Source: Sabethes cyaneus
Lineage: Eukaryota; Arthropoda; Insecta; Diptera; Culicidae
Direction of reading: 5' to 3'
Assembly (NCBI RefSeq): GCF_943734655.1
Contig: NC_071355.1
Location: 73,617,449-73,681,448, forward strand
Length of the DNA stretch: 64,000 nucleotides
The notes beneath the pieces were generated by a model. It did no database searches. It saw only the letters and a list, made by a program, of their open reading frames with translations, and was not told where the DNA came from. Within the stretch, counting starts at the first letter, position 1. Each line of letters begins with the position of its first letter. A program made the position numbers and the translations under genes. Positions 22,317-34,494 of the stretch are shown piece after piece.

Positions 22317-22515
22317 TGCACTCCGGAGCAGCGTTGCCAACCTTCCAGATTTGTCTGGATTTTCCAGACTTTTTGATGCCTAATCAGACAAAAAAAGACG
22401 TTTTTCAAACGTTGTCTTCCATTAGGCCAAATGGCAGCCAGATTTTTCCAGACATCTTTATTCTCGTTTCCCAGATTTTCGTAAAAACCAGTTGGTAACG
22501 CTGCTCCGGAGTGCA
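22317..22515. mobile_element. MITE, ends TGCACTCCGGAGCAGCGTT
   Basis: Left TGCACTCCGGAGCAGCGTTG and the reverse complement of the right end (TGCACTCCGGAGCAGCGTTA) match over 19 bases, followed by CCAAC on both sides. The interior keeps mirrored CCAGA words (TTCCAGATTTGTCTGG, TTCCAGACATC). 199 bp, non-coding. Confidence 0.8.
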
Positions 22516-23290
22516 CGGTTAAAGCCAACTAATTGGATCGGACCGGACAGAACTTGTAAATCCAGTTCCCGAGAAAAATTATGCTGTATATCATCTTTTC
22601 TCCACCGACATTACCGCTCACGTGATCATGTGAATATTCAGTCGGTCGGAAAGAAAAACCTGCTCTCCAATGTAGAGCTCTCGAGTCTTATGCAGATATC
22701 AAACCGTTTGTCTGGCGGTATCAAAGGCGACCTTGTGCTGTTCCGAAACTCGTTCGGAAAGATTTTTTTATTGCACTAGAAGCAGACACACCGGGTCGGC
22801 ACTTCACGTGCATGATTGCCACCATACCTAGTGAGATGGGTTATGCTAGCAGGCAGGCAGGCAAGCCGGCCGGCCGGCAGGCGATATTTTATCGGTTTCA
22901 AATGGAATCAGTGCACTGCAGCTAATTCAGTACCCAGTGAGGTAGGTATAGAACGAGATCAGAGGCAGTTTGGAGGTATTCAATTACATTTAATCGCGAA
23001 CGGCTTGATTGAAGTATACTGTACTTATTAAATTTTTGATTTTGAAAATACTTAGTTAAATTACTTGACAGTGGCAAACTAGTATATCAACGTAAGCGAA
23101 GATTCAAACAGATTATGCCAGATTGCAGTCAAAACAGGAACCAGAAATGTAGTTGCATTACATAGAGTTACATAGCATTAGAGCTGCATTCAGGCGTTTG
23201 GTCATACATTCCTATTATCTCCGTTATAATGAATTTAGATTATCACAGCAAATAAGTGTTTTTTCGTCGAAATTATAGGGAGCCTGGGTG
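22516..23290. other. Interval without recognisable gene
   Basis: Includes a short GCAG/GCCG-rich run at 22849-22880 (GCAGGCAGGCAGGCAAGCC). No coding or element signal. Confidence 0.4.
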
Positions 23291-25860
23291 GGTGTCTTCG
23301 ATTCGTTCTTAATTTGTATTTGTATTTTTGGTTGATTCATCTGTTGCTTGTTGCAAAAATTGTTTCTTGAATCGCCGACACTCTAATGTCTCCAAATCCA
23401 AAAGCTGGCATCGGTCTACATAGCAGGGAAGATTGTTAAGTAGACACCAAGGTAGATGTCTCAGGGCGATGCGAACAAATCTTCGTTGAACACGGTCTAT
23501 TCTGGATTTTCAACCCACCCAACAAATTTTTTTTAATAATAGCTTATTCAACTATTGTATTCCCAGCTGATTCCCGTGGAACAAGTGCTTTATGCAACAA
23601 AACTGTTACTTGGGAACGTAATGAGGAATCCAAACGACACAGGCATTCTCAAGTATTGGGCGTACCAACGCGCAGTACAATGCCTTCAAGCAATGGAGAT
23701 CTGTGAAGTCTCGGGACATGTTTGTGATGAACTCAAGTTGTTACGAAGTATGACAGCAGTATAATGTTGGTTGAACGTGAGTTATGCAACTGAACTGCAA
23801 GATCGCTGAGCTGATCGACGCGTCCAAAAATAGCTCCGTTTTTTGGTAATCAAATGAGATGGGCACATTACATCGGTGTAATATTATAACTACACATTTG
23901 ACAATGCTTATTGTGAGCTTGTTTCTATTACACCAGTCAGTAAAGGTTTCCAACAGCGCTTGCAATTGGTAGCAATCAGCGATAGATTTAACAACGAGAT
24001 AGATCTATGGATTGTCGGTACTCACCAGTGATCATCCATCCGGAATGAATATCGTTGAAGTACAAGGCGAATAGTAAAGGCCCCAGGTTACTGCCTTGTG
24101 CAACACCAGAATTATCACTGAATGAACGTGAAACTGTGGAATCCAGCGTTTCACGTAAGATACGATCTGTAAGATACTTGTTCAACCATGCAATCAATCT
24201 ATCTAATACACCGAGTTTAGAAAGCTTGTGCAAGAGTATTCGGTGATCTACTGTGCCGCATGCGGCCTTGATATCTGTGTACACAGCGCCAATTTGAGTT
24301 CCAGTTTCCATCTGTGAGATGCATGTACTTCTGAAATCCATTAAGTTAGTCGTCACAGAACCATGCTGGTCTACTGATGTATAGTTTTCGGTGCAGTTCC
24401 GAATTATACCACTTACGATGATTTCAAAGACCTTAAATCCAGCAGAAAGACTGGTAATGCCACTCTAGTTTATTACACCTTGGTTTTCTTCTTTGTTAAA
24501 TGCAGGAAATATGTAGAATTGTTTTCACAGTGTTGGAAACTTCCGTTGCTCAAACGATTTGGTAAAAATCCGACTTAGAGCAGTAGCGCAGCGACAGAAA
24601 ATAATAGCCGGGACACCATCGAGACCAGAGTACTGAGTAGGAGCTCTTCAATTTCATTGCACCAGAAATTACCATATCAGGAGCGATGCCAAAAACTCAG
24701 GACCAACTGCACCCTCCGGGACATCTGACTCAACTATTTCAGCATCAGACTGTGTGGTACATCCACTGGCGGACACAATACAAAAATGATCAGCAAATAA
24801 TTCGTAAGATTCGGTAACAGTTAATGATTCCGTTCCGCTCAAGATAGCACTGAACGGAAGGGAATATCCTCTTGGAATTTTTTAGGTATGCGTCGCTGGC
24901 ATTTGTTGCTTACGAAGTAATCTCTGCTTTGCGTTTCGATGCCGTTTCAACCTGTGCAGCTCACTATTACTTAACGCAGCTTTTGAAGGAGATCTAATTC
25001 TGGGAAGAACGTTTAGTCACGTGCAAATAGCATCGCAAAACCACCATGTCATATCATGCACATCGATCTCGTCCAATAATGTAGCCCAATTCAGAGACGA
25101 AAGGTGCTCGACATAAAATTAATACGATAATTTAGAAGCGCAACTCCGAAACTGACAGCTGGGACATTAACATTAACATTAACATTAATAACAATTAACA
25201 TTAACAGGGTGTCAGTGATAGGCAAGAATAATTCCAGTGGAGGATGGGGAAGATCAACGGGATGTAGCGGAGTTCAGGGATTCAAATCCACAGCACAGCA
25301 GCGCTAGCAGCAGGCAGCGAGAGAGAATTGTTGTACTATATTCCATCCAAATCGCAAATGAGAATTCTTTTATCTGAAGACCCTTTGTCACGTAATTCAC
25401 GGATTGCGAGAATATGCTCGTCGATAAACTTGACAACCTTACTTCTGTCAGGTGGGATGTAAAACGTAGCAAGCAAAAACTTCATTCCGTTGATGATAGC
25501 AGAAACACAGACTTGTTCGAGATAATTTTCATGTTTTAAACTGACCAGCAAACTAGGGAACTGTTGAGCAACAGTAATCAATATGCCACAAAAATTACTT
25601 TTGTCACTATTCTTTGGGTTACGATACACGTTGAACGCGGATCCAAACAGCTGAAGGAATCAATGCAGCCATCTGAGTTGATTTCATTTAGCATGATTAC
25701 ATCATAGTTGCAGTCATTAGATGCTAGGAATATGTCATCTTCTTTACCGTACATTAAGACAATCGCCAGATTTGTATACCGGGAATATATACGATTGTTT
25801 TCAAATGTCAGAAAATTTATCTTGTTCGAAAGACCTATTTAAAATTGAACACAACGAATT
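23290..25860 (-). pseudogene. Jockey-like non-LTR retrotransposon, decayed
   Basis: On the minus strand: an endonuclease remnant near 25340-25630 (NKSNFCGILITV-like segment, FLLATFYIPPDRSKVVKFIDEH); RT at 24000-24360 (GAVYTDIKAACGTVDHRILLHKL, SGVAQGSNLGPLLFALYFNDI); a post-active-site piece at 23780-23960 (TDWCNRNKLTISIVKC); and a C-terminal piece at 23330-23520 (RRFVRIALRHLPW, LDLETLECRRFKKQ). The catalytic YADD box itself is not preserved in the recognisable segments, and frames are broken at many points. It belongs to the same family as the copy at 3990-6205. Confidence 0.8.
25163..25208. repeat. (ATTAAC)n microsatellite
   Basis: Seven near-tandem ATTAAC units, one interrupted by ATAACA, inside the decayed Jockey-like element. 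Confidence 0.85.
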
Positions 25861-28800
25861 CGCCAACACTGAATTGATAATTATTGTCAAAAAACCTGCA
25901 TTTATTCAGCTGCTGAAGAGAATCGCCACCTCGCTACTTTGAGCACTGATTATACCATTTCCAAAAGTCAAACACTTAATTTACTCATAGCATATTGTAG
26001 TAGATATGTGGGCGCTTACGTTGTTTGATGTTACTGTCACAGTGACAATTTGGGACAAGTTTGCAATACATCAATAAAATTCAGGACTGCTTAAGAAAGC
26101 TTCTTGGTGCTAAAATGAAGATGCGTTTGGTCTGATTAAAATTCGTTTCACCGCCTCAACTTTTAATGTAAAAAATCAGAAGTTTAACCCAATAATAGTC
26201 ACTTTCAGTGTCAACAAGAAGAGTGGTCCGTTTAACTGCATAAAATAGGTTCTTAACCCTATATGGTATTTCATACAATAAAAATGAAAAAAGCTTATTT
26301 TCGAAATGAAAATTTGTTAAAATTATGAATAAATGCACTCACCGTGACCGTGAAATTAACCACAGTAAAACATACGGAGAAGTGGTAAGCTTCATCGCTA
26401 AATATTACGTAGATGTGATGAGGCATAACTAAAGAACGCCGATCATTTATTTACGGCTATTCCTAGCAAAGATAGTCGTCACTCACGACTGCTCTTACGA
26501 GTCAGGCACTGCATTGCTTAGTAACGTATCCCGCCATCAGATGACTTATTACCAAGGAAGATGGAAAATCACGACATTATATAGCATGAGTTTTGCTCAA
26601 TACATACCATAAAATACTGTTTATTTATTTGTACTTGTCGATTATTTCCTATATTAGAATCGCTTGTAGTCCTCATTTTAAGCTAAGACAAACATGGGGC
26701 AATTTTCTAAAATAAGTCATGGTATTGGTATACGTTTGAATATTTAGCCAACACACACTGATATACTCTCATTACAACCATCATAACTCGAACGTATTCA
26801 GCAGGTTCATGCCCGACAGAAATATCTCAATACTTAAAAGGTATAACACCTTTCAACGATGAAATCTTTTGCCTGAGGCGAATCCACTAATCAAAAAACG
26901 CCGGTTGTATACCTACTTTAATAAGTGGATTACTTCGATTGGCCAGCGCTTAATCTTCGCGCCCTGGTCCTTCTGCGTGCGGGCAAGGTCTTAAACTGGT
27001 TTACTGCCAAGTTCGATAGTAATATTATCGACGTTTGGCGGTGCTGCTGGTTCGAACTTGTTTGTCATTAGCAGCAAAATTGAATAAAAAAATCCGGCCG
27101 CTTTCCTCCGAACTCTGTATCGATGCTATAAGTTTAAATCTTTTCGGAATCCCCGCCAGGCATACTTAATCAGGGCTGTTTTTCTTTTTCGCTCTTAAGC
27201 GAAGGTAAACCGGGTCGATGATCTTTTAATGTTTGGTTAACGGCCCTTGTTAATCGCAGGATAATCTAAATAACGAATGAATTCAAGCAATACTAAAACA
27301 AAAATGAAACTACCATTCACGCTTCGTTTGCACGATTGTCTAATTCCATCTGAAACTTCGTTTTAACTATTGTCCATTTAGAGTATTTTGGCCAGAACTA
27401 ACAAACTTTATTCTACAAAAAATAGTACTTCTAACCTTTCTACACTAGGTTTATGAATTGATACTGAAAAATGTTTTTTATATTGGATACTGATACTGAT
27501 ATTTGGTAATAAGGATATAGAAAAGATTAGCAAAATTGTCAATATCCCTAGCTAACGCTCGCATGATTACACAAATGAAGGACATTTTCACACCATGTGG
27601 GCAATATCAAATTCCTCTGCCTCTAGAGGTGACATACAACGAATCTGATCAGCCCTTATTATCGTGAAATTACTGAACGCTTGACACAATCGACTGTGAC
27701 TGTGTTTAATGTGCTGAATCGTTTACTCTCGGCTCGGCTCGTTATCAGATGGTTGTGATTGTGATTTTAAATTGAAAATCGATGTTCACCTGCTGATGTT
27801 GATCATTAGGTAGCAGTCATGGAACAACGTCGCAGACTGCCGTAGAAAAGGGCACTCGAAACCGGGTTACAAAACATTTTCCCTTATTTCGATTTTGTGT
27901 CATTGTCATATGGCACACATCGTCAAATGCCCACCCGTCAGATTCGTAAAAAAATTGCAAATTTTCATCACAGCTTCGCAGAAGTATCTGCTGACCCGAT
28001 TTTAAAATTTTCGTTAATTTTTGCAAAAAAAATTTCTTTTTATTATACTGTGATTCAGGCCTTTGATTGCACCGGAGTTTACTAATTAAAAAATAAAGTA
28101 CAATTGAATTAAAAACCAAACAATGCAATGTGACACAAGATAAACGTGTCAATATAACAATTGTAGAACAGGTTTCTTGCATCCACTACGAACATATTTA
28201 AATTTTTTCACCAGTAAAAAGCGCTATCCCGAGACTTTAGCTAACGCTACAGTTTTACTACTATTGTTTGCCGTACGTGAGTCTAAGCAGTACCACGTTG
28301 GCCACTTTCATTCAGCAACAGTTTGAAATGGTTACTAATTGGTGTCACTCACAGAAAATGTATACATTATTCATTGAATAAAAGCTTTGCTATGAGCGAC
28401 GTAAACCCAAGGAGCGGTATTTATTATGTTTATCAATGAATCAACTGTCGGTCGGTCGGTCGGTCTGTTGCTCAGTGTGATGCAGTGTGACTTTGTGTGA
28501 CTATATGTATGTGTAGGTATATGTTTACAGGGTTTGTGTCGGATGACTAATCGAGATGAACGGCAATTAAATTACAGAAGAGGTCATGGCCAGTCAATCA
28601 ACTGGAAACCCAATTGTTTCAATTGACTATTGGTGGAAACGTTTCCAGTAGGATGCCACAATCTGCTTTGTACTTCGTTGCTGGTATTACGGTAGACATG
28701 ATTAAGTTTTGTTAGGAAATTATTGCAACAGGAATTTCCCGTTTTAAACAACTTTCTGGCAATGGATTGTGCTCAACAAATAAAATTTTAAAATAATTTT

Positions 28801-29480
28801 GTTATAGATTATAATGAGACAAATTTCTGTTGTAGCATTTAAAACTTTGTTATTTGGAAGCCAAAATTTTTTTAGAAATAATAAAAATTAATACTAATAT
28901 TCAAAGTAAATCATTTTTAACAGCAGTTTTATATTTTGTTTCGAACTTATTAAAGTAAGTCCTACATTTGAATAATCATTTATATCGGAAGTCTGTTCAA
29001 TTGACAAAGCAAGAAGAAAGTAATGAAACATAGGCGTTTTAAAGAATCCCCAGGGCAGAATAAGACATGAAGCGGAAAGATTTGGAAATTCCTTTTCACC
29101 AAACTTGGAGATCCGCGGGTTGAACCTATAGTGGAAGCCAATTATAACCGGATTCAGATCGTAAAGGAACATTTAAAACCTAGTTAAGCATCATTTAGAA
29201 ATGGGACACTTTCGAATGCGTATATTGTTACACGATTCTTTTTATCGAAACACTTTCTAAGGATGAAACGGTTATATTTCATGAATAAAACTGAAACATA
29301 ATGTTCATCGATATTTCGAAGGCTTTTTTTCACTTTATTGTTGATACCCCGCGTCAGCCGGCGCACGCCTTCTACAGTCACGGTCTTGCCCTCCCGGTTC
29401 CACCAATTCTTCATCTAACTGATGTCCTTTTCGTCCTTGTTTTACTGGGAGCTGGCTAAATCTGCCTAATCTGTTTCTTA
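25861..29480. other. Long interval without recognised genes or element ends
   Basis: 3.6 kb of mostly AT-rich DNA. Open frames up to 121 codons (27817-28182, -) have no motif. A moderately GC patch at 26930-27240 and a short CGGT run at 28450-28467 stand out but cannot be assigned. It may be upstream flank or intron of a host gene. Confidence 0.35.
29468..29480. repeat. 13-bp target-site duplication of the RTE element (3' side)
   Basis: AATCTGTTTCTTA, repeated exactly at 32773-32785. Preceded by GCCT here and GCCA there, so the duplication may extend to 17 bp with one mismatch. Confidence 0.9.
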
Positions 29481-29514
29481 CTTACTTACTTACTTACTTA
29501 ATTGGCCTGACGTC

Positions 29515-31680
29515 TTATGACAAGGCCTGCGCAGTATAATTTCTCCATCTGTTTCGGTCCATGGCAACTGATCTCCAGTTCCGCGGGCACCCAGTGCTCG
29601 CCAGATCTCGCTCCACCTGGTCTTGCCACCTCGCTCGCTGTGCCCCTCTTCGTCTTGTTCCTACCGGATTTGATGCGAAAACCATTTTTGCAGGATAGTT
29701 GTCCGGCATTCTAGCAACATGTCCTGCCCAACGTATCCGTCCAGCTTTAACCACTTTCTGAATACTTGGTTCGCCGTAGAGACGCGCGAGCTCGTGGTTC
29801 ATTCTTCGCCTCCATACACCGTTCTCTTGCACTCCGCCAAAGATGGTTCTTAGCACCCGCCGTTCGAAAACTCCGAGTGCTCGTAGGTCCTCTTCTAGCA
29901 ATGTCCACGTTTCGTGCCCGTAGAGGACAACCGGTCTAATTAGCGTTTTGTACAGTGTGCACTTTGTACGGGGGCTCAGATTGTTCGACCGCAAGTGTTT
30001 GTGGAGTCCGTAGTAGGCCCGACTTCCGCTGATAATACGTCTTTTAATCTCACGGCTGGTATTGTTGTCCTCTGTTGCCAGCGAGCCAAGGTATACGAAC
30101 TCGTCGACTACCTCGAACTCATCCCCGTCGATTACCACGGTGCTGCCCAAGCGAGCCCTGTCGCGCTCGGTCCCGCCCGCCAGCATATACTTCGTTTTAG
30201 ACGTATTTATCTGCAATCCAATCTTCTCTGCTTCGCGTTTCAGTCTGGTGTACTGATCTTCCACCGCCTCAAATGTTCTGCCGACAGCATCCACGTCGTC
30301 AGCAAAGCAGATAAATTGACTGGATTTATTGAAAATCGTGCCCCGCATTTCGATCGCCGCTCGCCTTATAACACCTTCAAGCGCAATGTTGAATAGCAGG
30401 CAGGAAAGACCATCTCCTTGTCGAAGTCCCCTGCGAGATTCGAATGGGTCCGACAATCCACCCGAGATTCTCACACAGCACTGGATCCCATCCATCGTAG
30501 CCATGATAAGTCTAGTAAGCTTACCCGGAAAGCCGTTTTCGTCCAAAATTTTCCATAGCTCTTGTCGGTTTACGCTATCATATGCGGCTTTGAAATCGAT
30601 GAACAGGTGGTGCGTGGGGACTCGGAATTCACGGCACTTCTGGAGGATCTGCCGCAGGGTGAAGATTTGGTCTGTTGTAGACCGACCCTCCATGAAGCCG
30701 GCCTGGTAACTTCCCACAAATCTATTGGCTATTGGCGATAGTCGATGAAAGAGGACTTGCGACAGCACTTTGTAGGCGGCATTCAGGATAGTGATGGCTC
30801 GGTAGTTCTCACAATCCAGCTTATCACCTTTCTTGTAGATAGGGCAGATAACCCCGTCTTTCCACTCCTCCGGTAGTCGTTCCGTATCCCAAATCTTGAC
30901 AATCAATTGATGCAGACAGCCGGCCAACTTGTCCGGGCCCATTTTAATAAGTTCCGCTCCAATGCCATCCTTTCCCGCTGCTTTGTTGTTCTTCAGCCGC
31001 TGGATGGCTTCTTTAACTTCCCTTATCGATGGGGGTGGCACATCTTCGTCGCTTGCTGCACCAATGTGGTCACTTCCTTCGCTATCATGGTCTTCCGCCT
31101 GCACGCCATTCAGGTGTTCATCGTAGTGCTGCTTCCACCTTTCGATCACCGCACGGTCATCAGTCAAGATACCTCCATCTTTATCTCTGCACATTTCGGC
31201 CCGCGGCACGAAGCCTTTGCGAGATCCGTTGAGTTTCTGATAGAACTTCCGTGTGTCGTGAAAGCGGTACAGCTGTTCGAGTTCTTCGCACTCCTTCTCC
31301 TCTTGGTGGCGCTTCTTTTCCTTGAAGAGTCGGGTTTGCTGCCTCCGCTTCTGTTTGTATCGCTCCACATTCTGACGGGTGGCTCTACGCAGCATTTGTA
31401 CCCGCGCTGCGTTCTTCTCATCCAATATCTGCTGGCATTCCTCGTCAAACCATTCGTTACGTCGATTCGGTGCCACACTGCCTAGGACGTTCTCCGCTAC
31501 GCTGTTAATGGCTGTTTTCACGGCATTCCAACAGTCTTCAAGAGGGGCTTCATCCAGCTCTCCCTCTTCCGGCAGCGCGGTTTCGAGAGATAACGCGTAG
31601 TTTTCGGCGACCTCTGGTTGCTTCAGTCGCGCTAGATTATACCGTGGCGGGCGGCGGTATCGTATGTTGTTTTTGACGTA
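29515..31680 (-). pseudogene. RTE reverse transcriptase part of the ORF
   Basis: Open from about 31670 to a stop at 29515 (first Met at 31521; homologous residues continue upstream of it, so that Met is not the natural start). A basic linker with NEWFDEECQQILDEKN and KFYQKLNGSRKGF precedes the RT. RT motifs: KKGDKLDCENYRAITILN, FIDFKAAYDSVNR, GLRQGDGLSCLLFN, and the active site CFADDVDAVG. The thumb and C-terminus hold YGHETWTL, RIRWAGHVARMPDN and a W-rich end. All RT catalytic Asp residues are present. The protein resembles the widely annotated craniofacial-development-protein-2-like endonuclease/RT family. The frame itself is undamaged over 668 codons, but the frameshifts upstream separate it from the endonuclease. 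Confidence 0.9.
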
Positions 31681-32484
31681 TCCTTACCATCACTAGGTAG
31701 TGATCCGAATCAATGTTAGCGCCCGGATAGGTTCTGACGTCGATAATGTCTGAAAAGTGCCGACCATCTATCAGAACGTGGTCGATTTGTGATTCTGTCT
31801 GGTTGGGTGATCTCCAGGTGTACCGATGGTAGAGGTTATGCTGGAAGAAGGTACTACGTATGGCCATGTTCTTGGAGGCGGCGAAGTCGACAAGTCTTAG
31901 GCCGCTTTCGTTCGTTTGCGGGTGAGCGCTGAACCGTCCAATCACCGGTTTGAATTCCTCCTCCTGACCAACCTGAGCATTACAGTCCCCGATGATAATT
32001 TTGACATCATGTCTTGGGCAGCGGTCGTATTCACGCTCCAACTGCGCGTAGAATTCGTCTTTGTCATCATCGGTACTTCCGAGGTGAGGGCTGTGTACGT
32101 TAATTATGCTTATATTGAAGAATCGGCCCTTGATTCTTAATCTGCACATTCGGGGGTTATCGGCCACCACCCGATCACCCGCTTCTGCATCTCGCCCATC
32201 ACTATAAAAGCTGTGCCCAGCTCGTGTGTATTGCCGCAGCTCTGGTAGATGGTATGACCATCTCTATACGTACGTACCATCGTTCCTTTCCAGCATACCT
32301 CCTGCAGCGCTACGATGTCGAACTTGCGGCTCTTCACTTCTTTAGAAAGCACGTGGGTACTTCCGAGGAAATTTAGAGACCGACAGTTCCATGTTCCTAA
32401 TTTCCAATCGTTAGTCCGTTTTCGTCGCCTGGGTCTTTGCCGATTGTTCCGATTAGAGTTATTATTATTACTTACGGAGTCCAT
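31637..32484 (-). pseudogene. RTE AP-endonuclease part of the ORF, frameshifted
   Basis: The likely start is the Met at 32484, followed by an Asn/Arg-rich leader and GTWNCRSLNF. Endonuclease motifs in order: VALQEVCWKG (catalytic Glu), IINVHSPHLGS, IIGDCNAQVG (Asp/Asn), YTWRSPNQTESQIDHVLID, DSDHYLVMV (terminal Asp-His). The frame shifts by one near 32150-32170 and returns to the RT frame near 31655, so the copy is inactive although every motif is present. The enzyme would nick the chromosomal target to prime reverse transcription. Confidence 0.9.
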
Positions 32485-32572
32485 TGCTTTGGTTTTTTTA
32501 GTGGTTCAGGCTTGCAAAGCCCGCAACCAACCCCACAGTATCGCCGGAGGGCCAACGTAGCTCGAAGGAGCC

Positions 32573-32771
32573 CTCCCCCCCCTGTCAGCATACGACCTTG
32601 GTTTCCACCGGGGTTGGTTACCCGATCTCCACCCGAGGTTGCTCGTATCCCGGCTGGTACCACGAGGAGGTTGGGGTGGGAGTTGCTAGGGGCTGTGAAC
32701 CACTGTGGGGTCTATTTTATGCCCAGTGCACAAGGCACCGATGGTACGCATTACCTAGCCATTTACCAGCC
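32573..32771 (-). ncRNA. HDV-like self-cleaving ribozyme (RTE element, 29.5-32.8 kb)
   Basis: Minus strand: P1 GGCTGGT (32771-32765) pairs perfectly with ACCAGCC (32658-32652). P3 ACC/GGT encloses the loop TCCTCGT (32668-32662), whose first seven bases resemble the HDV L3 loop. GGG follows P1 and allows P1.1. P4 closes with ATACGA (32648-32643)/TCGTAT (32595-32590). The joiner GCTGACA holds C-T-G-A, fitting C-N-R-A. P2 CTCCCACCCC (32682-32673)/GGGGGGGGAG (32582-32573) gives 9 of 10 pairs. J1/2 is long, at over 80 nt. The cleavage site before 32771 lies one base from the target duplication. HDV-like ribozymes are established at the 5' ends of RTE elements in Anopheles. Confidence 0.88.
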
Positions 32772-32772
32772 A

Positions 32773-32785
32773 AATCTGTTTCTTA
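32773..32785. repeat. 13-bp target-site duplication of the RTE element (5' side)
   Basis: AATCTGTTTCTTA, identical to 29468-29480. One base (A, 32772) separates it from the ribozyme's first nucleotide. Confidence 0.9.
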
Positions 32786-33440
32786 GCCGTCCCAAAAACA
32801 CTGGTTTTCTTGCCAAATTATGAATTTTGTCGCGAATTTATCCCCGAAAGTAAACATACCGCGAGTAGGAGCCTTGTTGAGTTTGACTTCCGGAATTAGG
32901 TTGAAATCAGCTTTCGTATAAATCACATCCATCGCGTTCTATGATGTTGGGATCTGCCTTAACTTCCCGAATGACATTCAATCGCAGTTCACAACCAACA
33001 GCGTTGTAATCCTGATATTTCTGAAGGATTCTCTGGAGTGTGAAAATTACCCGGTGGTACAATTTACCACAAACTTCCCATTATAGTTCCCCAGAAAATC
33101 TCTTGTCTATCCCCAACAGTAGACGACGTAACAAGATCTGACATACCCATGCATACCCTCACTATATGTGGAACTCTGCTTTTTCGACCTTTGAAGCCTC
33201 TAGCCAGGGCTAGTTATAAGAATGGTTCTTGCTTGAGGTGCGAATGAATCTTCTTGTCTCAGAGCGCACTTCCTGGCTCTAGAGAGCGATACTTAAGCAC
33301 GAATGGTAAGCAGCGTTACTATAGCGATATTGCAAAAAGAACGAAGTGCGGAATATAACACTTGGACGATATCAAAATAGATCAAAATACTGGTCGTAGT
33401 GGAAATGTCCACACAAAAAAAGGACACATCTGAGAAAGTA
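32786..33440. other. Interval with a repeat segment seen again beside the 44-kb element
   Basis: No genes. Bases 33330-33425 (GCAAAAAGAACGAAG ... ATAGATCAAAATACTGGTCG ... AATGTCCACA) closely match the two flanks of the inverted-repeat element at 43980-46184 joined together. They therefore give an unoccupied version of that insertion site. Confidence 0.7.
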
Positions 33441-33441
33441 C

Positions 33442-33850
33442 TTAGTAGGCGGCATCGATCAACGATGTGCCACGATAATTATAGGAACCAAGCCGATCAG
33501 ACTCTTTGTAACTGGGACAAACTACGCATTCCACCAAATTCTCCGATATTTTCACCCCCTCATAAATCCTGAAAATTGGTTCTGTTCGGTTGTTCTGTTG
33601 GTGTTCAGCAGTTTGGTAGCTGGATCTCCCCAAGATGGGAAGCTGGGGACACTACCTAGGCACTTCTAGATTAACTTCCGTTCCGCCTTCTTCCGTTAAA
33701 TAATTATTGAATTGTTCATCGAAGAACTGCTTCCACCTGTCGGTCATCTCGCGCTCGCGTATGATCAAGTACCTCTCCTCATCTCTACACATGCCAGGTT
33801 TCGGTGTGTATCGGTTTTTCGATTGGTTAAATGGTTTTAGGAGCGGAAGG
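33442..33850 (-). pseudogene. RTE-type fragment (linker and start of RT)
   Basis: The minus strand reads KPGMCRDEERYLIIRE and RWKQFFDEQF near 33700-33810. It then reads VVCPSYKESDRLGSYNYRGTSLIDAAY near 33442-33540, the first RT motif of RTE elements. A stretch of unrelated or badly decayed sequence lies between. Confidence 0.75.
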
Positions 33851-33869
33851 TGCTGCGGACTATACTAAT

Positions 33870-34215
33870 GCGAAGTCCTAATTGAAAGCAGAGAATGGCG
33901 GAGGCGTATGAATTATGAACCAAAGACCCTGTTTGAAGAGATTTTCTTCATCCGTCGGGCGAAATTCAGTAGATTACGGTAGCCGGACACATCATAAAAA
34001 TGCCGGACGATAGCAAGGCGAAAATGGTTCGCTTGAATAAACCAATCGACACCAAAAACAGAGGAGTCATGCATGCGAGATGTCTCGTCCAGGTCGAAGC
34101 CAAATTGCAACATCAGATATGCCTGGTAAATTGGCGCTGAGTGGCCCAAGATCGAGTGGAATGGAGGCGTCTGCTTGAAGCAGCACGAGCTACCCCGGAT
34201 CTTTGCAGACGATGG
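33870..34215 (+). pseudogene. RTE-type RT C-terminal fragment
   Basis: The plus strand shows short in-frame pieces of the RTE C-terminus in shifting frames, including GHIIKMPDDSKAKMV-like words and a tail WR-VAQDRVEWRRLLEAARATPD. It lies in the opposite orientation to the adjacent 33442-33850 fragment, so the two are separate insertions or a rearranged copy. Confidence 0.6.
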
Positions 34216-34494
34216 CGACGTAACAAGATCTTGTAGAGTACTGTGTAGACTGCAATGATGCCATGGCAATACAATTGAACTTATCGCCCGTTTTGTAGAT
34301 CCGGCGGTTTTTTCCTTCCCGTTCCTTGTTCATAGATACTTGGCTAAGTTTAATTCTATAATATTCAATTAGCTTATTTCTTTTACAGTTGGAAAATATT
34401 TAACAACTGACTACGGTTCAGTTGCTTTCGTATAGCTAAGAGAATTAAAAAAAATCAGAGGGGTTGTGTACAAGACACGATCGCATATATAAGT

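Larger units (their letters stand above)
29481..32771 (-). mobile_element. RTE-clade non-LTR retrotransposon, full length
   Basis: A 3.29-kb element on the minus strand. It has a 5' HDV-like ribozyme, a short leader, a single endonuclease-RT frame (32484-29515, two frameshifts) and a 3' tail of five TAAG units (29481-29500) instead of poly(A). It is flanked by a perfect 13-bp duplication. Length of about 3.3 kb, one ORF near 990 codons, a simple-repeat tail and a very short 3' UTR are typical of the RTE clade. The target duplication itself begins with TAAG on the minus strand, matching the tail unit. That fits target-primed reverse transcription with annealing of the tail. Confidence 0.9.

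Noticed and set aside
30907..31485. 192-codon plus-strand open frame
   Set aside because: It is antisense to the RTE endonuclease/RT frame, whose motifs are clear on the minus strand. The plus-strand frame has no motif.
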